Of a stretch of DNA of 64,000 bases, positions 19,801 to 31,364 are shown piece by piece. Numbering within the stretch: position 1 is the first letter of the stretch; each line of letters begins with the position of its first letter. The notes beneath the pieces were generated by a model. That model saw only the letters and a program-made list of their open reading frames with translations, was not told the origin of the DNA and made no database searches. Both the position numbers and the translations under genes were made by a program. Source of the stretch: Tubiluchus corallicola. Lineage: Eukaryota; Priapulida; Priapulimorpha; Priapulimorphida; Tubiluchidae. The stretch is from positions 1,212,001 through 1,276,000 of the forward strand of contig JAQGDQ010000017.1 in NCBI GenBank assembly GCA_030141605.1, read 5' to 3'.

Positions 19801-22800
19801 GAAGTTCTGACCTCTAAATCTGTTATTTTTGATAATCATTTTACTATAACTTTTGAAATCCATCATTGAAGTTTTGCTTTGTTTAAACACCCAGCTCTAT
19901 CACACTTTTTGCGTCACTAAACATGTTCCATACTGTATTCATATTTTCCATTTATTTACTAGATGGCGCTAGCCGAGTTGTATGGTCATATCTGTGCAGA
20001 TGACAAGTTTACAAAGTGTATCAGTATTGGACCCATCTCTAAAGTCATCAACATGCTTATTAGGTTAGTGTTTTTACATTTGTACATGGAAGAAGACACA
20101 TACGAGTTCGCATCATGTTAATTTAAGATTTTGCAAGATTTTTGCTTGTTATATTAATTTTGTTGCAGATATTTTCAGGCTGACCTATTTATAGTATTGA
20201 AAAGAAACAAGTTTCACCAACTACATTTACCACAGTTTTTTTACTAATTTACAAAACTGCTAAACCTTTCTATCATTTTATGAGATAACTACAAGTTATT
20301 ACCTGCTATGTAGAAGTGGTAATGTGTAACTCCTACTTCCTATTTTGTCATAAATTATATTTGTTGTACTCCTGGTTAATAGACATTGATCTTCTTGAAA
20401 TGGCTATTGCATATCTTTAAGATATGGAAATGGTTAAACCATTTTTTAATTGAAACCGTTACATTAAAGTTACGTTCATTCATTGTCTTCCCTTGCCTTG
20501 CTTAACAGAATTCGTATTTGTAAATAGAATTTCTGTTTTTTGACATGTGTGCCTGAGGTTTATTTGTGCTTATTTTTCTGGAATTTATATACAATGAGAG
20601 CATGCTGACATGAACCGGAAGCTTCAAAAGAGACCATTATTTAAAAAAGGGAATCCTAAAACAAAAAACTGGAAGGACTTATTATAGAGAAATGTGGTTC
20701 AAAACATTAGTTCTAGGTATGCATTATGCAGAAATGTCACAGGCTATTTATTGTTTTTGAATATTCTCGGTACTCTTATTTTCTACCATTTAGCCGGTTA
20801 CTTTTTTCATCATATTACTTCCTGTATAGGCATATCATTCCCTTATGTCCAAAGTCCTAAATAACATTTTTCACACAGTCCTGCATTCACCAATCACTGG
20901 GATTCTTCATTCAATTCATATATATATATATATATATTGCGGAAGGACCGGAATCTATTTCATTATCAAGGATGATCCTTTAAAATTGAACTGTTAGCGA
21001 ATGACAATCACCATTTGAATTCGGTAAATATTTTTAGTAAATTGCAGTAAGTGAAATTAAAAGTTTTCTTGCATCTACTGTATAATGTTTAATAGTGAAC
21101 AATTACATGCATTTTGAGAAGCAGGACTGTTCTGTTTCAGGTGGCACGTTGAAGGCAGCGACTCATCAGCATTTAAGGAACATGCTTATCGTGTTCAAGA
21201 CTATCTGTGGATTGGCTTGGACGGTAACTAAAACTTTGCAATGAATCATTTTATTAAGTCTCTCCCCAAGGCCAAATAAGTGACAAGGTCAGCGGAGGAC
21301 AAAAGTTATTTATTATTATAATTTTGATCATTCACTGAAAATGTGGCACATTTTGAAACAAAAAGTTTGATGTTCTGAATGTTGTGCTGGTTGGGATAAA
21401 AACACTCTTATTTATTGGGCACAAAATCTGCTAACTCAATCTCCGATCTCCTGACAAGCAAATACAGTCAGGCACCGCTTAATAGACTCACTTTTGGACG
21501 GAAGTGTTTTGACCCAATTAACCGACTGAGTCAATTAGCCGACGAGTTTAGTATATTGTTACTATACAAGTATGAGTCATCAGTCATCACCTTAGCATGC
21601 ATTGCAAAGGCTTTAGATGAAGTTTAGAAATGAATTAATGTCGAAAATACATACAAAATTCAAAGCAAAACCGCTATGCTAACATATTAGCGCATATGAT
21701 AAACGTGCTGTACCTAACAAAGCTGTACTTAATGTGACTGTAGCATGCATTGCAAAGGCTTTAGATGAAGTTTAGAAACGAATTAATGTCGAAAATATAT
21801 ACGTACATGCAACTGTTTTAAGAAACGTAATTTATATAAGTGAATTAATAAAAAAGAAAAAAATGGCAAAAATCTGATTATTACCATTAAAAATTACAAA
21901 AATTACATGCAAGGTCGGTGGTTTCATTTGTTCACGAATAAGTTGGTTCATGAAATTCTCATAGTGATAAAAACATTGAAAATACCGTTTACTGTACATA
22001 TTCATGCAAAACACCTAATCACCTAATGATTTAGCTGCAGTTGGTGATGACCTTGTGAAAAGCAGCAGGAGCCTCAAAAGCAAACCGCTGGGCACTTGAT
22101 TAAATGTTTAGATTCCAGAAACAACAAGGTTAATTGCAGTGGATAAGCGGGTGACAGATTCAAAGCAAAACCGCTATGCTAACATATCAGCGCATGTGAT
22201 AAACGTGCTGTACCTAACAAAGCTATACTTAATGTGACTGTTTCTAAATATATTATAGTGCTCAAAATCAACCTAAAGATGACACAAAAGCAGTAAAAGC
22301 TGTTTGGGTACACACAAGTATCTTATTTTAAGTGCACGAAGCAAAAATATTGAGTCAATTATGCAGAGTTATTTGAGTCAATTACCGACAGTTTTTATAT
22401 ACAATTGGATATGAGCAGCCTGTTTCCAGGTGTTTTTGAGTCAATTAAGTAACTGAGTCTATTAACCGTGAGTCTAATAAACGGCACCTACTGTATATCA
22501 GTTTATTCCTAAGGCTGACATGAGGCTCACCATGCAGTTAAACATCACTGAGGCTAAACCTAATGTAAGCTGTAAGCAAGGTGTGCAGTAACTTATATTG
22601 GTATCAGTAGACCTATCCTCATTTGCATTTATTTTTTGCAATTTTTTGTTGCTGACAGGGAAATTATAGAGTTTTGCCACTTGTATAGATATAAACATGA
22701 ATTGTATTTGTTTTTTTGCATCTCAGTATTAAAAACATCTTTTACTTTTTTGCTTCATTTTTGCTGTTATTGCCCTGATATAACAATTTTTGTAAACAGC

Positions 22801-25614
22801 AATGAAGTTTTTGTCACTAGAACATCACCAAACGATTGTTATGATTGGTACCATTTGTAAATGATAATGCAAAGCTTACTGGCTTTTAATTTACTCGTCT
22901 GTGCTGTTCTGCTCTACGTCTATGTCTGTCTATCACTTGCCAGTTACAACTGCTGTACTCTACACATTGTGCATAACAGCTGAGATTGTTTTTGCTTGAA
23001 AGTTTACCATGGCCATGCCAGAAAACTAAACTGTACTAAATGGTTATTGACATGGTAAAATCAACAGTACTCAATGTACACAGTACCAGAGCACCCATAA
23101 GTAAGACACTAACAATGTATTAAATGGGAGGGAAAGTTTCTGCTTTTTGAGAGGTATGTAATAATGATGCGTGCGAATTATCTCATACACGCAATGATTG
23201 TATTCACCTGTATCATACATTGATAGTTATTTGCATAATATACCTCAATTTGCTCAAGTCATGTACCAAAAAGAATGCATAGTTTTTGTTCTTGTTCATT
23301 GCTGACATATTGTTCTGAATATACGATCAATTAATGATTTCATTTCTTATTGTTTTGCCACTTTATAGCGTTGTTTTTTATTTTTCGCTTTCTTTGTGAA
23401 TCACGAATGCTGGTTCCAGTATTTGTACAAAGTTGGGGCAAAAAAAATCATCAAAGCTAGCTAACATACAATTTTATATTCATAATCATTTGTGCTCTTG
23501 TTTTGTCAGGAATGAAAATGACGGGCACCAATGGTTCACAGTTATGGGATACGTCATTTGCCGTACAAGCTTTGCTGGAAGGTGGCGCCGCTACGAACTG
23601 TGATCTACATAATTGTCTACAAAGAGGTTATACATTCCTAGATGAAACTCAGATCAAAGTGAGCATTTAATTTCTCACGCATGTTTACTGTTGATCAGGT
23701 TTATTGGAGCACTGATTATGTTTTTGTTCCTCCTAAATATACAGCACAACGTGTCTTCCAAAGTTGTGAATTTTATCATTATAAAAGTGCTTCAGCATCT
23801 GTCACATCTACTAAAATTATTGTCAAATCAATAGAGAGCTTTATAAACATGGTTTCATTAGTGCAACTTGTCACGAGAAGTAGTGTTAAAAGGAGGTAAA
23901 TACGATTCGACACTTTGCAAGTTGAAATCCAGCACTTAACAATTCGGCCTGCTTATTCGATTGACTGTGGCAGGATTGGAACGTAGCGTATTATCAAGGC
24001 AATCCTCTAAGCCACAGTCGGAGGTAAATGCGTCCTCCTTCCTTTTAGCGTTAACATTTTTCACTTGTTTTACAACTGATATATGTTCTCCCCTAGTGGG
24101 AGCAAATGCCAGACAGATGAAGAACAATGGTGACCACAATGTACAAAAAATATTGCAATAAATATGAACATTACAATGTAACAAAAGTAACAAAGTTACT
24201 ACTATTTAAAGCGCTTGGTGTTTGAAATAAAACACTGCACTAAAATAAAAATTTGAGTGTTCACAAAATTATCTAGGGTATGGTTCCCATGCAGGAACAC
24301 ACTCACAAGTTCATTTGATGCAAGACTGTAAACATTGAATCTAAAACCTGACAAAAGAGTGCAGAGATTTAGAAATAAGTCATGTCTGGCCTGGTGGCAA
24401 AGAGAGGGGGTTGAAATGGGATCTGGAAATGAGCAATGTTGCATTTTGTCTATTGCATCACAGAAATAAAATTATAGATTGCTTTTTAAAATTATTGTTC
24501 TGCAAAGTCGGTTAAACAAAGACTGCAATTGGTGCATGAATGCACATGAAGTATTCATTTATTAAAATTCCAATACCATCAGGCTTTTTATATATTTTGA
24601 GTTATTACCTGTATATATTTAAAAACCCCACTCAAAAGATTGTATTGAAAATATTCTATTTTAAATGTATTTGTACAGGAAAATCCACATCAGTTTGAAA
24701 AGTATTATCGTCATCCGCCGAAAGGTGGGTTTCCATTCAGTACATTTGACTGCGGTTGGATCGTAGCCGACTGTACAGCCGAAGGATTGAAATCGCTACT
24801 GCTGCTTCATGAGAAGTGTGATTTCATCACGAAAACCGTTGATCAGGAACGCATTTTTTCGTGCATCGATTGCTTGCTGACTTTTCGCAACCACGACAAC
24901 GGTATAGCCACCTACGAGCAAAAGCGTGGTGGCATCATGTTAGAGATGCTGAACCCGTCGGAGGTTTTCGGCGACATTATGATAGATTACACATATGTGG
25001 AGTGCACATCTGCCGTAATGCAGGTGCTTTCTCATTTCCAACGCAGCTTCCCGAAGTACCGCAAAGCCGAAATTCAGTCGTTTCTTCTGAAAGGGTTGCT
25101 TCTTATAAAAGAGAAGCAATGTACTGATGGTTCTTGGGAGGGAAGTTGGGGGGTGTGTTTTACATACTGCACTTGGTTTGCCCTGGAGGCATACGCATGC
25201 TTGGGCTACCGGTACGACATGGAGAGCAGCGCAGAAGTCGAGTTAGGCTGCGAATTTTTAGCCTCGAAGCAGATGAGTGATGGTGGTTGGGGAGAGAATT
25301 TTGAGAGCTGCGAGCAAAGGACTTACATTCAAAGTGACACGTCTCAAGTGGTGAACACTGCCTGGGCGCTTCTTGGCTTGATGGCCGTTCGCTATCCCGA
25401 CGTGGAGGTAATTGAAAGAGGAGTGCGGTTAATTATGAGCCGGCAGATGCCGAATGGGGATTGGCCGCAGGAGAATATCAGCGGCGTGTTCAATAAATCG
25501 TGTGCCATCAGTTACACTAGCTATCGCAATGTTTTTCCAATATGGGCGCTGGGTCGCTATTGCGCATTGTATCCAGATCGCATGCTTTCTGGAACACTTT
25601 GGTCTGGACAATGA
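13362..25614 (+). CDS. LSS: Lanosterol synthase (oxidosqualene cyclase), complete
   Basis: Known role: cyclises (S)-2,3-oxidosqualene to lanosterol, the first committed sterol step, on the ER membrane. Exons are 13362-13839, 14840-15105, 16279-16381, 18194-18324, 19963-20063, 21141-21223, 23510-23658 and 24679-25614. All junctions are GT-AG with matching phases, giving 748 aa (human LSS is 732). Family hallmarks: [13 protein letters not shown] near residue 21; QW repeats at Q101-W107 and Q148-W154 plus three in the last exon; CHCRQ with the conserved His at 245; the protonating Asp in DCTAE at 468; and a C-terminal [17 protein letters not shown]245 and D468 match human H232 and D455 at the same 13-residue offset. 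An in-frame TAG lies just upstream of the ATG. The last 312 codons are a single exon. Introns hold a hAT remnant, MITEs and a SINE. No break is seen, so it should be functional. Confidence 0.97.
14840..15105 (+). CDS. LSS: LSS exon 2
   Basis: Residues 160-248, starting in the split Gly codon. It includes [38 protein letters not shown] and the active-site CHCRQ at the very end. Donor is GTAAGT. Confidence 0.95.
15879..16223. mobile_element. Short non-autonomous hAT-type element
   Basis: 345 bp with inverted ends TAGGGGTGAGCA and TGCTCACCCCTA (perfect 12 bp) and flanking 8-mers ctcattat / ctcatcat (7 of 8). The interior carries several ATTCGAAT-type motifs. It ends 55 bp before LSS exon 3. A related, incomplete end (GTTGAGCATTGAACGTTCGA) occurs near 26137. 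Confidence 0.8.
16279..16381 (+). CDS. LSS: LSS exon 3
   Basis: Residues 249-282, beginning [20 protein letters not shown] and ending LYTENFE. The acceptor is CTGTAG and the donor GTCAGT. Confidence 0.93.
16735..17236 (-). pseudogene. hAT transposase remnant with one terminus
   Basis: The minus strand at about 16735-16935 reads [11 protein letters not shown], a stop, then [20 protein letters not shown], which is the hATC dimerisation signature. At 17222-17236 the sequence ends AGCGCCACTG, so the minus strand opens CAGTGGCGCT, a hAT-like terminus, followed by a G-rich tract. The opposite terminus was not found and the transposase body is missing, so this is an internally deleted, dead element in LSS intron 3. 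Confidence 0.65.
18194..18324 (+). CDS. LSS: LSS exon 4
   Basis: Residues 283-326. It reads [20 protein letters not shown], then a leucine-rich helix ending IPKLRK. Acceptor CTAG, donor GTTGGT. Confidence 0.92.
18360..19149. mobile_element. Tc1/mariner- or pogo-like MITE
   Basis: Ends are CAGTCAAATCTCGTTATAAC and, inverted on the right, CAGTCAAACCTCATTATAAC. A TA follows the right end and TG precedes the left, consistent with a TA duplication with one change. The 790 bp contain no transposase frame. It starts 36 bp after LSS exon 4. Confidence 0.75.
19963..20063 (+). CDS. LSS: LSS exon 5
   Basis: Residues 327-359: [19 protein letters not shown] then [14 protein letters not shown]. It matches the [20 protein letters not shown] block of the family. 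Donor GTTAGT. Confidence 0.93.
20918..20938. repeat. (TA)n microsatellite
   Basis: A 21-bp alternating TA run in LSS intron 5. Confidence 0.85.
21141..21223 (+). CDS. LSS: LSS exon 6
   Basis: Residues 360-387: [20 protein letters not shown] then YLWIGLD. Acceptor TTTCAG, donor GTAACT. Confidence 0.92.
21465..22493. mobile_element. Pogo/Tigger-like non-autonomous element, about 1 kb
   Basis: Left end CAGTCAGGCACCGCTTAATA and right end, inverted, CAGTAGGTGCCGTTTATTAG are a TIR of about 26 bp. TA flanks both sides (21463-21464 and 22494-22495). Inside are two direct duplications: TGCATTGCAAAGGCTTTAGA at about 21598 and 21750, and GCAAAACCGCTATGCTAACA at about 21664 and 22163. No transposase frame is seen. 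It lies in LSS intron 6. Confidence 0.75.
23510..23658 (+). CDS. LSS: LSS exon 7
   Basis: Residues 388-437: [20 protein letters not shown], then LLEGGAATN and FLDETQIK. The WDT.FA.QALLE block is family-diagnostic. Donor GTGAGC. Confidence 0.95.
23905..24019 (-). mobile_element. 115-bp tRNA-derived SINE with target-site duplication
   Basis: It is flanked by 13-bp direct repeats GGAGGTAAATACG (23892-23904) and GGAGGTAAATGCG (24020-24032), 12 of 13 identical. On the minus strand the head starts GACTGTGGCTTAGAGG, with TGGCTTAGAGG fitting a pol III A box. It carries GTTCCAATCC (B-box-like), a TTGATAA anticodon-loop-like stretch, and closes with GCCACAGTC, pairing perfectly with GACTGTGGC. A tail of about 55 bp unrelated to tRNA follows. 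Inserted in LSS intron 7. Confidence 0.75.
24679..25614 (+). CDS. LSS: LSS exon 8 (terminal)
   Basis: Residues 438-748 and the TGA stop. It holds the active-site DCTAE (Asp468), [20 protein letters not shown], three QW motifs (QCTDGSW, QMSDGGW, QMPNGDW) and [16 protein letters not shown]. At 936 nt it is far longer than the other exons and more G+C-rich than its surroundings. Confidence 0.97.
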   Translation, partial: ENPHQFEKYYRHPPKGGFPFSTFDCGWIVADCTAEGLKSLLLLHEKCDFITKTVDQERIFSCIDCLLTFRNHDNGIATYEQKRGGIMLEMLNPSEVFGDIMIDYTYVECTSAVMQVLSHFQRSFPKYRKAEIQSFLLKGLLLIKEKQCTDGSWEGSWGVCFTYCTWFALEAYACLGYRYDMESSAEVELGCEFLASKQMSDGGWGENFESCEQRTYIQSDTSQVVNTAWALLGLMAVRYPDVEVIERGVRLIMSRQMPNGDWPQENISGVFNKSCAISYTSYRNVFPIWALGRYCALYPDRMLSGTLWSGQ

Positions 25615-25945
25615 ACTGATGTTAATTCTTTGGTTAATTATAAAGCTTTTGCACTATATCTCATCAGTGTCGTGTCAAAATGTTCTGCTGCTGCTGTATT
25701 GGTAAACCTGATAGTGAAAAACAGTATGCCTCGTCTTTACATTAGTATCTCGCTGTTTTCTGGTTGGGGAATTGGTAAAAACTAAAAGTGATGAAATCAC
25801 TTTTTGATTTCTTGCAATTTTTTTTCCACTTTTCCACGTTAAACTCACATAATTCTATTTGGAAATACGTGTGAAACCATTTTTTCTTGGCACACGCATT
25901 TCTACCAATATATTTGAAAAAGATTTTGCCAGAATCCATATGCCA

Positions 25946-25951
25946 AATAAA
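25946..25951 (+). promoter_or_regulatory. Candidate LSS polyadenylation signal
   Basis: A canonical AATAAA lies 332 bp after the LSS stop. No transcript end is visible from sequence alone. Confidence 0.4.
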
Positions 25952-26538
25952 TATCAAGATTTGCAATATGTGACAAGGTTACAATTTATTACCAGTCCCA
26001 TCTGTTTATTAAAACTGCATATTTTGTTTAAGCAAATTAGGGTGATGATGATGCAAGAACAATGTGTTCATCACAACAAGTTTATCACACTGCATACTGG
26101 CATTCAGCACTTGGTGACAGGCTTACTTAATGTTAGAGTTGAGCATTGAACGTTCGAGTCAAATTCGAACAAGGGAAACAGTCATAAACAGTATGGTGCT
26201 TGAAACTACCCAGAGCGAGTATTAAACATCAGAGTCACTCAGCCATTTACTCACCCAGCGGTGTTGCTTAACTTCGGTCATGAAACATGCCACAAATACA
26301 TGGCTTTTACCCATGCTGCACAATGCCTTGGAAGTTTCGTATTAGTATTAATTTTATTACTTCGTTGTATGGTCATTGTACTGGTGATAGCACTGGGTAT
26401 ATTTGTTGTTTACACATTGGATCGTGGCTGCTGCTTAAGTGTACTGACTGTGGGTTTAATCTAGTCTATGCTGCACTCTAATCGGCTTTGCTTTCTAGTC
26501 TATTGTTATTAATGAAGTTAGAGAGATGTTGGCAGAAT
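25952..26538. other. Intergenic, with fragment of hAT-like end
   Basis: Apart from GTTGAGCATTGAACGTTCGA near 26137, which resembles the end of the element at 15879-16223, no repeat end or gene is recognised. The open frames here are short and lack similarity. Confidence 0.35.
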
Positions 26539-26892
26539 AAGCCTTTTCACAGTTTCATTGTGCGCATGCGCAGTTGCCGTAGGTCATAGGTTAAGCGAAT
26601 CACAGTCTTAACTACAACCGTCACGACATGTGGGTGAAGCAAAGCCGTCTGCCGCATCAGCTCAGTAATTTCAGTTGTTTTATGTGGAATTAATTCTGTC
26701 TGTGTGTAAAGTTATTTACTAGCAGGATCTTACTTGGGAACAAGGCAAAATGAACTAGGTAAGGTTCTAGCTAGCTGTTACTGCCGAATGGGCTGCGAGG
26801 CGATGTCAAGTGTAGACAAATGCATTGTCTGGTACACTTAACCTTTCACCTTTTCATGATCATCATTAATTAATGGAACTGTGAAAAGGCTT
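26539..26892. mobile_element. AAGCCTTTTCACAG MITE, copy A
   Basis: Ends AAGCCTTTTCACAGTTTC and GGAACTGTGAAAAGGCTT are inverted. The interior shares CTTAACTACAACCGTCA, GTGGGTRAAGCAAAGCCGTC and ACTTGGGAACAAGG with the copies at 42344, 53902 and 55354. No coding capacity. Confidence 0.8.
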
Positions 26893-29591
26893 TTTACTCA
26901 AAGTCTTGCATTGGTGGTTGTCCAAGACTTGAGTGTTTACCTTGATCATGATGAAGTAACTGTTTTATGTTACCTCATTTGCTGGACATTTCACAAAAAC
27001 CACAGCAAATTATTGTTGTAATACTAATTTCTGAGATGTGAGATGTGTTGTAATCTGCCAACGTCTCACAGAACGTACCTCTACGTGTATGCGGCAAATG
27101 CTGTATAATCACTGTGATACTAATTATATACATAATTATTATAAAACTGTACTTAATAATTGGAGTGTAATGATTAAGACTTAGTATGGTGTATGTGTTA
27201 GAATGTTAACATGTAAATGATAATCGTGGAATGTACATACGTGTAACACCCTGGCAAAAGCATGATAAGTAAGAAAGAAGGTAAAATATTAAAGACGATT
27301 AAATTTGGAAAAAACTGTTACACTGGTTTCGAACAAAAATTGTTACTGAAATTATTTGGTCTATATACTAGTTAATTTTGCTATTTTTACTTACAAGAGA
27401 ATTAGATTTTGTTATTGATATAAATAAACATTAGTAAAATCTAAAAATCATAAAAAAATTTGTTACTGTATTTTCTACGTGTGGTGCAGTTAAAGTTTCA
27501 AGAATCCCTCTGCTGAAAATTATTATAATTTAACCTCAATGGCTACTCCTGGTGAAACTTAATTGAGTGTAAACATAGTGAATAAATAATTACAATGCTT
27601 GTGACTAATTTCTGATAATTTGTACAAACATCCATATGAACAAACACTGTTTCGCTTCAATCCAATTTTTATTGGAATTATAAATTTACGAAAACTGCAT
27701 CAAAAAATTATTCATTAAACAAAACACTGTTGCATTCAGTACACGTTTCAATTGAATTTACAAAACCTGTTACTGTTACGAAAACAGCATCTAAAAACTT
27801 AATTTTACATTTCCTTAGGCTGTGTACTATAATTTTAACAGACATCTTCAGTTCATATGTTTGCCAGCTAATAAAATTTATAATCTTCATCAGTTATTTT
27901 GGAAGATAGATGTTTTGTGCATTGCATTGTTTTTAAGTTTTCATCTAATTCTGTCAGGTGATTCAAAAGTACGAGAATATTTAACTGGACAGGCAAATGT
28001 CAAGTGTTAAATGTATGCAAAAGTGCCTGCTTGAACGAATGAATGAAAATTGAAAAGTTTGCTTGTAAAATAAGTTGTTTTTCATCACAGCACATCCTGT
28101 CAAATACAATTTATAAACTCTCTTCAAAATTTTAGTTGAAGTTAATTTCCTGGCTAAAAAAGAGGGAGTTATAAAAAGCTAACAGTTATAACAGCTAAAC
28201 AGTGTAGGACTTTAGTTGACTTTCCTGCCAGCACTATTACCAATACAACACCAATTAGTCCTAAATTTATGCATGGCATGTTATATTACTGAAAGTCAAT
28301 TATCACACCAAATAAAAATGCTAAATACTGTTATACAATATACAAGTAAATAAACATGACACAACAGTTAAACAAGTCCACAAATTGTGCGAATTAAGCT
28401 AATGACATAATGAAGCATCAGTTACAGACTAGTTTTAATAATAATGACTACTACAATTATGTATTTCACTGCTCAGCAGCAACTTCGCTAGCTACTTCAA
28501 ACAGAATATCAGTACAGTAAAAAATATATATACTTTATAAACATTCAAGGATTTCCATTTTCTGTTTAGAATGATGTCTTATACGCCTTCACAATCCCTA
28601 GATCAAAACATTAAGTTGTTACACTGTATATCCAGCAAAGTCCATTACTACTACTGAGCTGCCATATCTGAAGGCCTGAACTAAGTGAACTTTAATGGTT
28701 AACATACTGACAATTTTCTTTTACTGACTCCTAGGTACTTGTCCTTCATAATTTTTTAAATGGAATCAGATTCATAACTATATTGTTCCAGTAGTTATTG
28801 TGCAGTGTTTTAACAATGTACATTTTTGAAATCATAAATCGCATGAACAGTGCACATTGTTTGAATCATGAATTACAAGAACAATGCACATTGTTTGAAA
28901 TCAAATATAAATCACATGAACACTAAACCAACAATGTTTTTGCTTAAATCACCTTCATAAAGCATGCAGATGCTACACAGCAAATAGAAAAGCCATAAAA
29001 AACTAAGTGTAATCAATAGGCTTAAAATGTTGCAGGCTTGCAGCACACTGTTCGTGGATAAAACTTCGAAGTGTAGTACATGTATTAATGTTGATAGCCA
29101 AGGCAAAGTCTGTTTCATATATTTCCAGTTTTAAGAAATGTGAAAACCCTAGAGCTAACAAATCAATTGAAAGCCTTTTTTATTTAAATAAATATTCATC
29201 TTGAACATCTTGGAAACCTTCTATTTTCCACAAAAAACTATAATATAATTCCTATTAACAAATCTTCCAGCACCGGTATTCATGATAGTCGTGTGCAGCT
29301 TATAACTCCTAAACATTGTCTTCAGCAAATTAAAAAGACAAGCATAATCAAAATATAACGACCTACTTGCGAAATTGAAAATAAACGGAAAACTAGAAAA
29401 TGTTGCACAATCTACAACAGAAAAAACTTACAAGTACCATGATGCAAATAAGACAAAGTGTAGATGTTTAGAAAATATGAAATAGAATGCTTAGAATCTG
29501 ATCAGCTAGCCCACCCTTGCTACAGCTGACGTACAAAAGAAAGGCAGAATCATCAAGTAGCACATTATATAAAAAGAAAAGAAAACTAAGA
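26893..29591. other. Intergenic AT-rich sequence, nothing coding recognised
   Basis: Both strands were read for conserved motifs and none was found. The only structure noted is a short two-unit repeat with GCACATTGTTTGAA at 28831-28922. Confidence 0.4.
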
Positions 29592-29599
29592 AGTTCAAC

Positions 29600-30138
29600 C
29601 AGTGGCGGCTCGTAGCTAAGATTAGTAGGGGTGCTGTTCAGAAATTTGTTACCATTGTTTTAATACTGTGTATTAAATAATATATACATATTCTTGGGGA
29701 TGCAAGGAGGCCATGAGTAAGTTATTTAAATTTTCTGTAAGATAAAATAACCGAAAAAACTATGAACTAAATAACCGAGAATAACTGGAAGCATGATAAT
29801 CATACAATTCTACAGAATAATTCTACACTTCATTACTTTGAAGAATGTGATATGTGGTTTTTACACACAACACACGCTGAGTCAAAAAGAAACGCTACTT
29901 GCGCAACAGGATCGGTACTGCATGAGCGACAGTGCTCTCTCTACCTAGCATGCACAGCTTCTTATCTCGGACATGTGCGCATGCGCACAACAGCCAAACA
30001 CTGCGTCCCGTCAGGTTTTGTGGTTCCATAAAGAACAAATTAAAGAAAAAAGACTCATTATATTGAATGTTAACGATAATATCGAGTGAAAATAAGGATT
30101 GCTGCAGTTCCATAGTGCCTATACACGAGCCGCCACTG
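29600..30138. mobile_element. Short non-autonomous hAT-type element
   Basis: Inverted ends CAGTGGCGGCTCGT and ACGAGCCGCCACTG (perfect 14 bp) bound 539 bp. Flanking 8-mers agttcaac (29592-29599) and agttcgac (30139-30146) match at 7 of 8, a typical hAT target duplication. The frame at 29895-30164 crosses its right end and is not a gene. Confidence 0.88.
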
Positions 30139-30624
30139 AGTTCGACAGTCTTCCTGCAAGGCATGCATGTATTTAGCTATTCTGATACAGTAAACACAAA
30201 AAATGTACAATAATACAAACTAGCAAACAAATCATGGAACAGTACGATGAGTAGTAAATAAATAGAAAACTAAAAAAGTGCTACAATAACACAGCAAAGT
30301 TCAGAAACTAACTGTAACAGAATGCGGATGAGATTCATATCATATCACAGTTAGAAGGCGTAAATAAAAATCATGATTACTTTCCACAATAAAAAAAGTC
30401 CAATATAAGTTTAAAACATTACATATATCACTGTGGTATCTTTCGAATGTCTTATCTAGTCTCAACACTAACCATTCTTGCAGCAGAAACTGTAAAAAAT
30501 ATTGAGTAATACGGATCGTAGAAACAACTAAGTAATTCTGCATCAGGAACATGTTCTACAGCAAATTTCTCCAGTTGTGTGGCATTCCATATTCATTTAA
30601 TACCGCAGTCTACATACTACACAC

Positions 30625-31007
30625 TAGTGTTGCTCCGGATATCCGATTCATATCCAAAAATGGTGATATTCACGAGATTCTGCAGGCATTCGCGATGTGA
30701 TTTTCGTAATGTGCAATTGAAAACACTTTTCGAATAATTTAACAGCCCCAAATAAATAAATATTACAAAAAAAATTAGAAATTCTTTTAGCCTATGTTTG
30801 TGTTTTCAAGACGAAAATTCTGCACATATCTTTTTTCGTTTGTGTGTAGTAATACGGTGCATCTTCCGGATAGGTCCTTTAAGATGATATTCGATCTGAA
30901 TTTAGCCAAGCTATCCAGTTATAATCCGAATCCGGAAGTCAATTTTAGGAAATATTTGACGATATCCGGTATTCGCCATCTGGCAAAAAACATCCAGAGC
31001 AACACTA
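30625..31007. mobile_element. Short non-autonomous hAT-type element
   Basis: 383 bp with ends TAGTGTTGCTCCGGAT and, inverted on the right, TAGTGTTGCTCTGGAT (15 of 16). Flanking 8-mers ctacacac and ctgtacac match at 6 of 8. The interior is rich in GGATATCCG-like motifs. Confidence 0.75.
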
Positions 31008-31364
31008 CTGTACACCTGGCTTCGTTATGTCATTCAAAATCCACCTGTCGTTACTACAATAAGCTTCAAAGACAATTCTTCTCACTATGTTATTGATTTA
31101 GGTGGTGTCAAATACAGGAAACTGTGAAATAATTTCAGATTCACAAACAACACAGTACACACAGGATGATGCACCATTGATAGATTGTGCTGACTACTGT
31201 GCAAAATAAAGACTAAACTGAAGACAAAGATCAGCAGCAAGTGCACATTTTAGGTGCGGTTAATAGCCTCTAAAATTAAATAAAAATCTGAGACATATCG
31301 ATGTTGTTTATCATCACTATCCACAACCTGATAAAAGCATCTTAATGTTTCTCTCACTCAAAAA

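Noticed and set aside
24001-24019. Functional tRNA gene in LSS intron 7
   Set aside because: The tRNA-like part is only about 58 nt, the T stem does not pair, and flanking direct repeats point to a SINE.
29895-30164. 89-codon minus-strand frame
   Set aside because: It starts inside a hAT MITE and runs across its terminus; no similarity.
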